A stretch of DNA of 64,000 nucleotides. Source: Nitrospira sp. Its GTDB lineage: Bacteria; Nitrospirota; Nitrospiria; Nitrospirales; UBA8639. The stretch lies in NCBI GenBank assembly GCA_011523385.1, contig WTGX01000028.1:53808-117807 (forward strand). Direction: 5' to 3'. Shown here in pieces: positions 46,158 through 53,535 of the stretch (the first letter of the stretch is position 1; the number at the start of each line of letters is the position of its first letter). The translations under genes were made by a program, and so were the position numbers. Below the pieces are notes generated by a model. It saw only the letters and a list, made by a program, of their open reading frames with translations, made no database searches and was not told where the DNA came from.

Positions 46158-47657
46158 TCACGGGTCAATGGTACCCGAGAGCCGGTCTTTTTTCGACGCC
46201 GGTCCCAGGAGTTCGTCATATTCCCGCTGCTTCGCCGCGACACCCCCGGGACTCGTCAGCAGACTGACCACAACAAACGCCGCCGTCGCCGTCATCAACG
46301 CCCAGGTAATGGGCCCCATGACGGGCAAATAGACGTCCAATCCAAAAAGCTGAAACTGCTTCACCAAAAACACCAGCAGCCCCAAACTCATGGACCAGGA
46401 CGCCCCGGGGGACGTGGCTCGCTTCCAGTAGAACATGCCAAAGACACAGGGGATAAAGATCACCGTCAGGCTCATGCCGAACACGATCAGATCCAGGACC
46501 GGCCGCGATTGCAGCGTTAGGCTCCAAAGGTACAGGAACACCAACAGTCCCATGGTGGCCCAGCGACCAATCAGGTAGTTGCTGCGCTGATCGACGGACG
46601 TGGCGACGAGCGGGAGGAGATCGCGGACAACCAACGACCCGGCCGAGAGCATCTGGCTATCGACCGTCGACATGCCGGCGGCAAAAGCCGCCACGAGCAC
46701 CATCGCCCCAAAATAGGGCGCGTTTTCGCGAAAGATCGCTCCCACCACCGCGTCGGCGTCCTGCAAGCCGTCCGGAAAGAGGGAAAAGGCCGACGTCCCG
46801 ATCACCCAGGCGGAAAAAAACAGAATGATGAAGATAACGGGATAGGAACACAGGCTGAAGGCCACGGCCGACGCCGAGCGTGCCATGTACATACGCTGCC
46901 AGATATAGGGCAAGAACGGAAACGACAGCGTCAGCAAGCCGAATTCGTAATACCCCGTCCAGGAGACTTTCCCGGCAAAGGTCGTGTTTTCCGGCGCATG
47001 AGTCATCAAGGCATCGATCATCGGTTCCCATCCCCCGGCCCATTTCACCGATAACAGGCCGGCGAGAATCAGCAGAAAGGCCAACAGGAACCCCTGGGCC
47101 ATGTCCGTCCACACCACCGCACGCGCGCCGCCAAAATACAGGTACGCGGCGATCGACGCCGATGCGATCGTCACGCCCCAAAAATATGTCACGTGACCAT
47201 CGGTCAGCGCCTCAAAAGTCTTCCCGATGGCCACAAGTTGGGCCACCGCGTACGGCAACAACGCCAGGAGGCCGACCGCTCCCGCCCAAAACTTGACGGG
47301 ATGACTTTGAAAAAAGTCCCCGAGCATTTCCCCCGGGGTCACGTAGCCCTTCACTTTCCCGAGCTTCCACATCTTGGTCGCGAGGAAAAAATAGATCACA
47401 GGCATGGGAGCGAAGAAAAAGAACCAGAAATATCCCGCGCCCTGTCTGAAAAACTCGGAAGGCGCGGCCACGATTGTCCCGGTCGAAAAGATACTCGCCA
47501 TGATCGTTCCGGTCAGGGCGATCATGCCGATATTGCGGCCGGCCAAAAAATAATCTTCGGAATCGCTTCTGGAGATCCGATAGGCAAAATAGGAAATACA
47601 CTTGATGCCTACCAGATAGACAAACAACAGGAGAATGGTAAATTGCGCCACGCTCAT
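46158..47657 (-). CDS. Sodium:solute symporter (SSS family)
   Basis: A membrane transporter of about 499 residues with some 13 membrane spans: YFLAGRNIGMIALTGTIMASIFSTGTIVAAPSEFFRQGAG, SASIAAYLYFGGARAVVWTDMAQG and AAFAAGMSTVDSQMLSAGSLVVRDLLP are SSS motifs. The transported compound is not evident. I favour the Met at 47657 (MSVAQFTILLLFVY); an upstream ATG at 47690 lies in the adjacent insertion sequence end. The insertion separates it from its small DUF3311 partner. Confidence 0.88.
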   Translation of the reverse strand: MSVAQFTILLLFVYLVGIKCISYFAYRISRSDSEDYFLAGRNIGMIALTGTIMASIFSTGTIVAAPSEFFRQGAGYFWFFFFAPMPVIYFFLATKMWKLGKVKGYVTPGEMLGDFFQSHPVKFWAGAVGLLALLPYAVAQLVAIGKTFEALTDGHVTYFWGVTIASASIAAYLYFGGARAVVWTDMAQGFLLAFLLILAGLLSVKWAGGWEPMIDALMTHAPENTTFAGKVSWTGYYEFGLLTLSFPFLPYIWQRMYMARSASAVAFSLCSYPVIFIILFFSAWVIGTSAFSLFPDGLQDADAVVGAIFRENAPYFGAMVLVAAFAAGMSTVDSQMLSAGSLVVRDLLPLVATSVDQRSNYLIGRWATMGLLVFLYLWSLTLQSRPVLDLIVFGMSLTVIFIPCVFGMFYWKRATSPGASWSMSLGLLVFLVKQFQLFGLDVYLPVMGPITWALMTATAAFVVVSLLTSPGGVAAKQREYDELLGPASKKDRLSGTIDP

Positions 47658-47686
47658 GATCGTTGCGGCTCTCATGTGCAAGCCGG

Positions 47687-48973
47687 ACATGGTTTACAAA
47701 CTAAACCGGACACATGGTTTACATCGCCTGCGGGGTGTCTGGTTGATGCCACTGCTGGGCTGGAGTGAGCGTGAGCGTCCGCTCCTCCAGCGTCCCCAGC
47801 GGATGAAAACTATAATGCACCGCCCACGTGCCTTCTCCAAGCGGCGTGAAGCCCACGGGCTCCTGCGCCAAGACCTCCGACACGTACAGCAGGTGCCCCC
47901 GCCAGCGAATTTCGCCATTGTGCCGCACCTGCCGGACCACCGTCTCCGAGCCATACTCGATCGGCGGCAGCTTCGCCGGATAGGGCCGAGGGGACGGCTG
48001 ATAGACCTGGCCCGGCGTCTGCCGCTCGAGCGCTTCATGCGAGCGCGCCCAATTATATTCCGCCACAACCGCCGTCAACCGCCGTTGTTGCGCCGCGACA
48101 CTCGCCGCCGGGGCGCCTAGCGCCGCTTTTAGGGTCCGATGCATCCGCTCGTGCCCGCCGTTCTCGCTCGGGGTGCCCGGGCGAATCCGTTCGGGGCGAA
48201 TCCCCAACCGGACCCACCACGCCGCCAACCGGCTCAGCCCGCCCAAGGCCGTCGACGCAAACGGGGGGCCGTTGTCCGTCCGAATCGTCGCCGGCAGCCC
48301 ATATTCGTGAAACAGCCAGGCAAACCACGGCTGCACCGCCGCCGCCGTGGGCGTGAGCAACCCCTGACATCGCAACAGATAGCGGCTCGCCTGATCCATA
48401 ATGGTCAGGGGATAACACCGCTGGCCATCGCCCAAAAGAAAATCCCCCTTGAAGTCCGCACTCCAGGTCGGGGCCGCCGCGGTGCCTTGGCTCAGGCGGT
48501 GCGGATCCGCCGGGACCCGCCGCCGCACCCGCCGGGGCCGCACCAACCCCGCTCGCTGCAAAATCACCCCCACCGTGCTATCCACCGGCCACGCCGCCGC
48601 CGGGGCCTCCGCTCGTAACCGATCCCGGATCTTCTTCGGCCCAAAACTCGGATGCCGGTGCTTCATCGCGACAATCCGCGCCACGAGCGCCGCGGGCGTT
48701 TGGTGTGGCTGCGTGTGCGGGCGCCGCGAGAGATCCGCGAGCCCCGCCACCCCCTGCGCATGATACCGCACCAGCCATTTGTCCCCCGTCGGACGACTGA
48801 TGCCATACGCCGCACACAACGCCCCCTTCGGATAGTCCCCAGTCAGATAGTCGCGCACAAACTGTTCCCGTTGATCCATGATCTTCCACTCCGTCCACGG
48901 CATACGCAGGCCCTCCTTTGCCGTGTAGTGTATCAGTGTAAACCATGTCCCCGGTTTAAAATGTAAACCATGT
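47687..48973 (-). mobile_element. IS481-family insertion sequence
   Basis: Each end carries two copies of ACATGGTTTACA about 25 bases apart, inverted relative to the other end (47687-47698 and 47712-47723; 48937-48948 and 48962-48973), each beside a CCGG. The transposase gene fills the interior. The outermost bases are uncertain by a few positions, and I could not see a target duplication. It lies between the symporter and DUF3311 genes. Confidence 0.85.
47719..48903 (-). CDS. IS481-family transposase
   Basis: A 394-residue DDE transposase. An N-terminal helix-turn-helix region (YPKGALCAAYGISRPTGDKWLVRYHAQGVAGLADLSRRPH) and a retroviral-integrase-like core with Asp150 (SADFKGDF), Asp210 (IRTDNGPPFAS) and Glu247 (PGTPSENGGHERMHR), 36 residues after the second Asp. 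ATG 48903 is preceded by GGAGGG 7 bases upstream. The frame is intact and its TAA stop falls inside the inner terminal repeat, so the element looks recent and potentially active. Confidence 0.94.
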   Translation of the reverse strand: MPWTEWKIMDQREQFVRDYLTGDYPKGALCAAYGISRPTGDKWLVRYHAQGVAGLADLSRRPHTQPHQTPAALVARIVAMKHRHPSFGPKKIRDRLRAEAPAAAWPVDSTVGVILQRAGLVRPRRVRRRVPADPHRLSQGTAAAPTWSADFKGDFLLGDGQRCYPLTIMDQASRYLLRCQGLLTPTAAAVQPWFAWLFHEYGLPATIRTDNGPPFASTALGGLSRLAAWWVRLGIRPERIRPGTPSENGGHERMHRTLKAALGAPAASVAAQQRRLTAVVAEYNWARSHEALERQTPGQVYQPSPRPYPAKLPPIEYGSETVVRQVRHNGEIRWRGHLLYVSEVLAQEPVGFTPLGEGTWAVHYSFHPLGTLEERTLTLTPAQQWHQPDTPQAM

Positions 48974-49003
48974 ACCCGGTTTGTACCCTCAAACTTCCCT
49001 CTC

Positions 49004-49085
49004 CCCTGGAGGGAGAGAGCCTGCCCCGGCCCCCGGATCGAGTCCGGGGCAGGCTTTGATCCGGGGGCTGGGGTGAGGGGGCATT
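49004..49085. repeat. Inverted repeat just outside the insertion sequence
   Basis: CTCTCCCCTGGAGGGAGAGAG, then TGCCCCGG and CCGGGGCAGGCTTTGATCC, and GGGGGCTGGGGTGAGGGGG. A palindromic intergenic element next to the IS but with no similarity to its ends, so probably independent. Confidence 0.6.
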
Positions 49086-49128
49086 CGTAAGAGCACACAC
49101 ATAAGCGACAATCGTGACAAAACCATGG

Positions 49129-49350
49129 CTATTGCTTCATCCGTCTATCAAGCTGGGCCGCGTATGGCTTCAACCACGTGAGATAGACGATCACCATCCC
49201 GATGACCACCATCCCCGTGGCCATAAACAGCGCGGCGATTTCAGCCGGCATGCCCAGCCATCGACCCGTGGGTCTTCCCGGAACGCCAAGCGGAACCAGC
49301 ACCTGAAACAGGATCCCCAGCACCATGACGAACCAACCCATGTATTGCAT
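49129..49350 (-). CDS. DUF3311 small membrane protein, symporter partner
   Basis: A 73-residue protein with two membrane spans (FVMVLGILFQVLVPLGVP and IAALFMATGMVVIGMVIVYLTWL). DUF3311 proteins normally sit directly upstream of a sodium:solute symporter gene and are thought to be its small subunit. Here the same order is kept but an IS481 element lies between. ATG 49350. Confidence 0.83.
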   Translation of the reverse strand: MQYMGWFVMVLGILFQVLVPLGVPGRPTGRWLGMPAEIAALFMATGMVVIGMVIVYLTWLKPYAAQLDRRMKQ

Positions 49351-49606
49351 GACCGTTCCTTTTCTCGTACTCGTGCAGTATCCCCGGGCAGGATTTCAGG
49401 ACGAAGCAGCGTTGAGTGACAGCCGGATGGAGACGCTCAGGGCAGTGTGCCGTCCTTCAACCATTTGGCGAGCGACGTACATTACTACCCCATCGACCCC
49501 GTTTGCAAAGAGCAGAGTTCATCTTCACACCTTCTCTGATATCATGGTATCCTAACTGACAAACCAAAAACTGTACGAAGCCTGAAGCGGCAGAAAAGGA
49601 GGAGTT

Positions 49607-49939
49607 ATGAAGATTGACGGTTTATGGACTATCGAGTTCATTTCAACCTTACACCTTGTAGGATCAGGGGTTGCCGTTCTAAACGACAACCGGATTCTAG
49701 GAGGCGATGAAGGGTACTATTATAGCGGCCATTACGACACACAAAACGGTCGATTTTCCGGGACCATTGACGTCACCCGTTATAACTCAAAAAGCCTTTC
49801 CGTTTTTGGAGATATCGGACAATACACCTTGAAACTCGAAGGCAAGGTGCAAGACTATCAAATTGAAGGAACGGCTTGGATGGAAAACAACCCTAACCGG
49901 AAAATACGAATTGTGGGCGCGAAGAAGAAAGAATTGTAA
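49607..49939 (+). CDS. GrlR-like small beta-barrel protein
   Basis: A 110-residue protein. Its start, MKIDGLWTIEFISTLHLVGSGVAVLNDNRILGGDEGYYYSGHY, resembles the GrlR family (single-domain calycin-like barrels that bind and silence a transcriptional activator in attaching/effacing pathogens). AAAGGAGGAG lies just before ATG 49607. It is 8 bases upstream of a RelA/SpoT-type synthetase gene and both are AT-rich against the surrounding chromosome, so they were probably gained together. Function in this context is unknown; an antitoxin-like or sensing role for the synthetase is a hypothesis. Confidence 0.75.
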   Translation: MKIDGLWTIEFISTLHLVGSGVAVLNDNRILGGDEGYYYSGHYDTQNGRFSGTIDVTRYNSKSLSVFGDIGQYTLKLEGKVQDYQIEGTAWMENNPNRKIRIVGAKKKEL

Positions 49940-49947
49940 AAAAAATT

Positions 49948-50547
49948 ATGGATGAGGAAGAACTCAGACTAGAGTATGACCAGAGATTGCCTGACTTTGA
50001 AATTATGAAAGACGAAATTGCGAAAAGCATACAAAACCGCATTTCTCAGAAAAAAATACCATTTGATACGGTATACGGTAGAGTCAAAGAATTCTATTCA
50101 TTCGTGGGAAAGTCTCGAAAAAAAAGCCTTCAAAACCCTTTCCAGGATATGAATGACATCGTAGGAATTCGAATTGTCTGTCTTTTCCGGGATGACATTG
50201 AAAATATCAAAAACGTTGTTCATGAAACTTTTGAAGTCATCAGTGATGACGACAAAATTGATAGCAAAGAGTCCGACCGTTTTGGGTATTCGGGCTCCCA
50301 CGTCATCGCCAGATTGCGCAATGAACTGGACTCTTCTCTTCCGCAGAGTCTGTATAAATTGCGCTTTGAAGTACAGATCTCAACGGTCGCCCATCATGCA
50401 TGGGCAGCCGTTTCTCATCACCTTTTTTACAAAAAACCTGATGAAATACCCAAAGATCAGGAAAGAGATTTTCAGGCTCTTAGTGCCCTTTTTTATCTGG
50501 CCGACTCTCACTTCTTATTGTTGAAAAACCTGTGCAAAGACGATTAA
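49948..50547 (+). CDS. Short RelA/SpoT-type (p)ppGpp synthetase-like protein
   Basis: A 199-residue stand-alone synthetase domain without hydrolase, ACT or TGS domains, the size of small alarmone synthetases. Preserved features: GRVK at 44-47 with later lysine/arginine residues (GKSRKKS), DMNDIVGIRI at 67-76 with the metal-binding Asp70, GYSGSH at 113-118 and EVQISTVAHHAW from Glu141 with His157 and YKK after. These match the RelQ/SAS active site, though Arg in QIRT is replaced by Ser. Such enzymes make (p)ppGpp, or in toxic branches modify tRNA 3' ends. The adjacent GrlR-like gene points to a two-gene module. Confidence 0.83.
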   Translation: MDEEELRLEYDQRLPDFEIMKDEIAKSIQNRISQKKIPFDTVYGRVKEFYSFVGKSRKKSLQNPFQDMNDIVGIRIVCLFRDDIENIKNVVHETFEVISDDDKIDSKESDRFGYSGSHVIARLRNELDSSLPQSLYKLRFEVQISTVAHHAWAAVSHHLFYKKPDEIPKDQERDFQALSALFYLADSHFLLLKNLCKDD

Positions 50548-50640
50548 GTGGGTAATATCAGATTTCGTCATCCTGTCTGGCTGCCAAACGGTAACTCTCC
50601 AGCCCTAGAAAGGCACCGTAGTCAGTGATGACGAGACGCT

Positions 50641-50910
50641 TCATGACGTTGTTTTTGCCTTGAGTGGAAACCTGTCAGGGTTATTAATAATCTCTCTGGA
50701 TAAATCCACATCGATTTCCGGCCAGTAAAAGTGGCCTTGAGAGGGCTGTTCCACATTTAATATTGCCCTGACAGGCTGATCCTTAAACCAAGGGAAGTCA
50801 TCATACGACATGAAAAATTCCTCGTTGTCTGCAAGCAGCCATATTCCATATGAGGAGATATGCGTAATTTCAGTTGCCGAAGTGTCGTTCCCAGGCGTTG
50901 ATGATCTCAT
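50641..50910 (-). CDS. DUF2442 domain protein
   Basis: An 89-residue protein. The C-terminal half shows the DUF2442 pattern (YGIWLLADNEEFFMSYDDFPWFKDQPVRAILNVEQ, then FYWPEIDVDLS). It overlaps the upstream DUF4160 gene by 41 bases on the same strand. The DUF4160-DUF2442 pair is common in mobile gene regions and is often suspected to be a toxin-antitoxin-like unit; its mechanism is not known to me. Confidence 0.82.
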   Translation of the reverse strand: MRSSTPGNDTSATEITHISSYGIWLLADNEEFFMSYDDFPWFKDQPVRAILNVEQPSQGHFYWPEIDVDLSREIINNPDRFPLKAKTTS

Positions 50911-51109
50911 GGTAATGTTCCTCGATTAACTTTTCGATATGGTTAAGGTTCCTGCTTGAATAACGGTAGTTTTTTGCAAGCTCAATTTCCGGCTCCAGCC
51001 AGAACTTTGCCTCACCCTCCGCCGAAAAAACATGAACGTGCTTTCTCCGTTCTTCCCTCGAAAAAAAGAAAAATCGGTATCCATCGGCTCTGAATATTGT
51101 TGGGCTCAT
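50870..51109 (-). CDS. DUF4160 domain protein
   Basis: A 79-residue protein opening SPTIFRADGYRFFFFSREERRKHVHVFSAEGEAKFWLEPEIELA, the DUF4160 signature with GYRFFFFS and HVHV. It is the upstream member of the DUF4160-DUF2442 pair and overlaps its partner by 41 bases. Base composition is AT-rich, as for the neighbouring GrlR-like and synthetase genes. Confidence 0.85.
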   Translation of the reverse strand: MSPTIFRADGYRFFFFSREERRKHVHVFSAEGEAKFWLEPEIELAKNYRYSSRNLNHIEKLIEEHYHEIINAWERHFGN

Positions 51110-51281
51110 GATCGAGCTTTTCGTGTCGTTTCATGAAAAGACGTTTCGTGAAAAATACTCCTGTTTTGACTGAAAAGCGCAACAAGTATCAGGTACGAGA
51201 TAAAATTCTGTCAATCAGAATCGAACGGGGCCAAGAGGTCGTTGTGATGGGGAGAGGGTTCCAGGCAAAGGAAAGGAACAA

Positions 51282-53270
51282 TCACCCCAACAAGGAAAGT
51301 TGTTCCGGTTCCTGTTTCGATCGTCGAAGGCGGTCGGCGATAACGGTGGTTTCTTTCAGGCTCTCGTCGAATTCCTGAAGAAATCGCGAGGCTTCGCGAT
51401 CCCGGCGGGACCCGAACAGAAAACGGCTGCGGCAGTGGAGGAGAGACACCCGTTCCTTCGCGCGTGTCAAGCCGACGTAAAACAGCCGGCGTTCTTCTTC
51501 GAGGTCGCCGTTTTCTCGCGGCAGGCTCCCTTCTTCAACCCCGCACAACATCACTTCGGTAAATTCCAAACCCTTGGCGGCATGAATGGTCATCAGGCTC
51601 ACGGCGTCGATGGAGGCGTCATAGTCATCGACGGCGACGGCCAGGGTCGCTTCTTCCAGGAATTGACGAAGAGCGGTTCCAGTATTCATCTCATCATATT
51701 TTGCGGCGATCGAACGAAGCAGCAACAGATCGTTGTCATGACGCGGGTCCTGGCCGGTCCGCCATTCCCGAAGACCCGTGACGCCGGCCACGTGCGCGAT
51801 GAACCGTGAAAGAGGTTTCTCTTCCTTGTTGCGCCGCACGTCTTCAATGAGCGTGACCAGCGACCTGGCCGCTCTCAGTTGAGACGACGAAAGACGCACG
51901 GACTTGCCCAAGGCGTCATACAGCGAAAGACCCTGTTGCTCGGCTTCGGCTTCAAGGGCCGCTTGCGTCTGCGCGCCGATTCCCCGTGGCGGACGATTGA
52001 GCACGTGCGCGAAACTGCTGTCATCATGCGGATTGTGGGAGACCCGCAGGTACGCCAATACGTCCTTGACGATTTTCTTGTCGAAGAATCGGGCTTCTCC
52101 CACGACCCGATGCGGAATACCCGAATTTCTCAGGGCCTCCTGGAGTGGCTTCGTCAGGGCGTGAAGACGACACAACACGGCGAAGTCCCGGAAGCTTTGC
52201 TCCCGCCGGCTCACGGTATCGGTCACCTTTCCCTTGTAATGTTGATAATGACTCGTGCCGCCCACACGTTCCTCGATCTGCCTGACGATCCAGGCAGCCT
52301 CGGCCTGTTCGTCAGGGAAGCTCACGACGTGTACTGGAGACCCGGACGCATTCGCCGTGTTCAGGGTCAAGCGCCGTCGGGACGCGTTGTGCCGGATGAC
52401 TTGTGAAGCCACGGCCGCGATCTGCGGGGTGAACCGGTAGCTCTGTTCCAGCGTGACGACCCTCCCATTCGGATAATGGTGCTCAAACCGCAACACGTGT
52501 TCGGACTCCACGCCTCGAAACGCGTAGATCGCCTGGTCGCCGTCTCCCACCGCCCAGAGGTGATTCCGGTCGCCGACGAGAACCCGTAACAGTTCCCGCT
52601 GCACCGGATCGACGTCCTGATATTCATCGACCAACACGTGTGCAAAGCGTTGCCGGATGTCTTCCCTGACTTCATCGACGCGTTCGAGCAACCGCACACC
52701 GAGGAGCAGCAACTCATCGAAATCCAGCAAATCACACTTTCGCAAGTCTCGTTGATACGCTTCGGAAATTTCAGCCAGGTTTGGATCATCCACCGGTGAG
52801 TTGCCGCTCGCCCGTCGATGGCGAAACGCGAACACGTCATGAAGCATCCGTTGGGCGGCATGATCCGGTTGTCCCAATCGCCTCAAGGCACGCTGCATGA
52901 TCGTCACCTGATCACGCTGGTCAGCCACGCCGAAATCCCGCGGCAGGTCAAGGCGATGCCCCTCCGCCCGCAGCAATTGGAAACAAAAGCTATGAAAGGT
53001 TCCCAGGAACACCCGGTCCGCCTGAGACCCGACGAGCCGTTCCAACCGTTCACGCATTCCCAGCGCGGCTCGCGTGGTAAACGTCACGGCCAGTAAGGCC
53101 TCTGGTGCGACGTGCCGCTCCGCCAGCAGGTACGCCAGACGAACCGTCAATGTTTTGGTCTTGCCGGTGCCGGGTCCCGCAATCACGAGCACCGGACCGT
53201 CACCGGCCAGCGCGGCTTCCCGCTGCCGGTCGTTGAGGCTCTCGAGCACATGTTTGATCTCGACGTTCAT
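51282..53270 (-). CDS. UvrD/PcrA-type superfamily 1 DNA helicase
   Basis: A 662-residue helicase: Walker A AGPGTGKTKTL, motif Ia FTTRAA, motif II DEYQDVDP, motif III AVGDGDQAIYAFRG, motif IV QSYRF, motif V TIHAAKGLEFTEVML and motif VI VGLTRAKE. ATG 53270 (MNVEIKHVLESLNDRQREA) is the family start. It is shorter than E. coli UvrD (720). A PHP-family gene lies upstream on the same strand. Confidence 0.94.
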   Translation of the reverse strand: MNVEIKHVLESLNDRQREAALAGDGPVLVIAGPGTGKTKTLTVRLAYLLAERHVAPEALLAVTFTTRAALGMRERLERLVGSQADRVFLGTFHSFCFQLLRAEGHRLDLPRDFGVADQRDQVTIMQRALRRLGQPDHAAQRMLHDVFAFRHRRASGNSPVDDPNLAEISEAYQRDLRKCDLLDFDELLLLGVRLLERVDEVREDIRQRFAHVLVDEYQDVDPVQRELLRVLVGDRNHLWAVGDGDQAIYAFRGVESEHVLRFEHHYPNGRVVTLEQSYRFTPQIAAVASQVIRHNASRRRLTLNTANASGSPVHVVSFPDEQAEAAWIVRQIEERVGGTSHYQHYKGKVTDTVSRREQSFRDFAVLCRLHALTKPLQEALRNSGIPHRVVGEARFFDKKIVKDVLAYLRVSHNPHDDSSFAHVLNRPPRGIGAQTQAALEAEAEQQGLSLYDALGKSVRLSSSQLRAARSLVTLIEDVRRNKEEKPLSRFIAHVAGVTGLREWRTGQDPRHDNDLLLLRSIAAKYDEMNTGTALRQFLEEATLAVAVDDYDASIDAVSLMTIHAAKGLEFTEVMLCGVEEGSLPRENGDLEEERRLFYVGLTRAKERVSLLHCRSRFLFGSRRDREASRFLQEFDESLKETTVIADRLRRSKQEPEQLSLLG

Positions 53271-53433
53271 GCAGGCATCATTTGTAGCAGCGCCGTCCAA
53301 TCGGGACGGCACCCTTCGGCTTCGCTTCCTTCGACTTCGCTCAGGGCAGGCTCGGGCCGTCCCCTACAATGACCATGACGTAGGGACAACCCCCCGTGGT
53401 TGTCCGCCGGAGAGCCCCGTAGGTCAGCAGGAC

Positions 53434-53472
53434 TCTACCCCTCCTATCCTTCCCTTACAAAGGGGAGGAAAA
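53434..53472. repeat. Intergenic repeat, family C copy 5 with family D upstream
   Basis: CTCTACCCCTCCTATCCTTC ... CTTACAAAGGGGAGGAA, with CGCTCAGGGCAGGCTC (family D) at 53338-53354. It lies in the 265-base gap between the helicase and the PHP gene, where no gene is visible. Confidence 0.7.
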
Positions 53473-53535
53473 ACAGAGAGCACTATCAGGCGTGTTCCTG
53501 CTCAGGGACAGACACATGCCTGCCAGCGCCTTTTC

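Noticed and set aside
42698..46243. Extending the Aas-type gene to ATG 46243
   Set aside because: It would overlap the symporter gene by 86 bases and the added residues do not resemble the family; GTG 46129 has a ribosome site.
47657..47690. Extra residues MSGLHMRAATI before the symporter
   Set aside because: They come from the end of the IS and do not match family N-termini; Met at 47657 is preferred.
51133..51378. Plus-strand 81-codon reading frame before the UvrD helicase
   Set aside because: No recognisable content and it overlaps the helicase C-terminus; likely chance.
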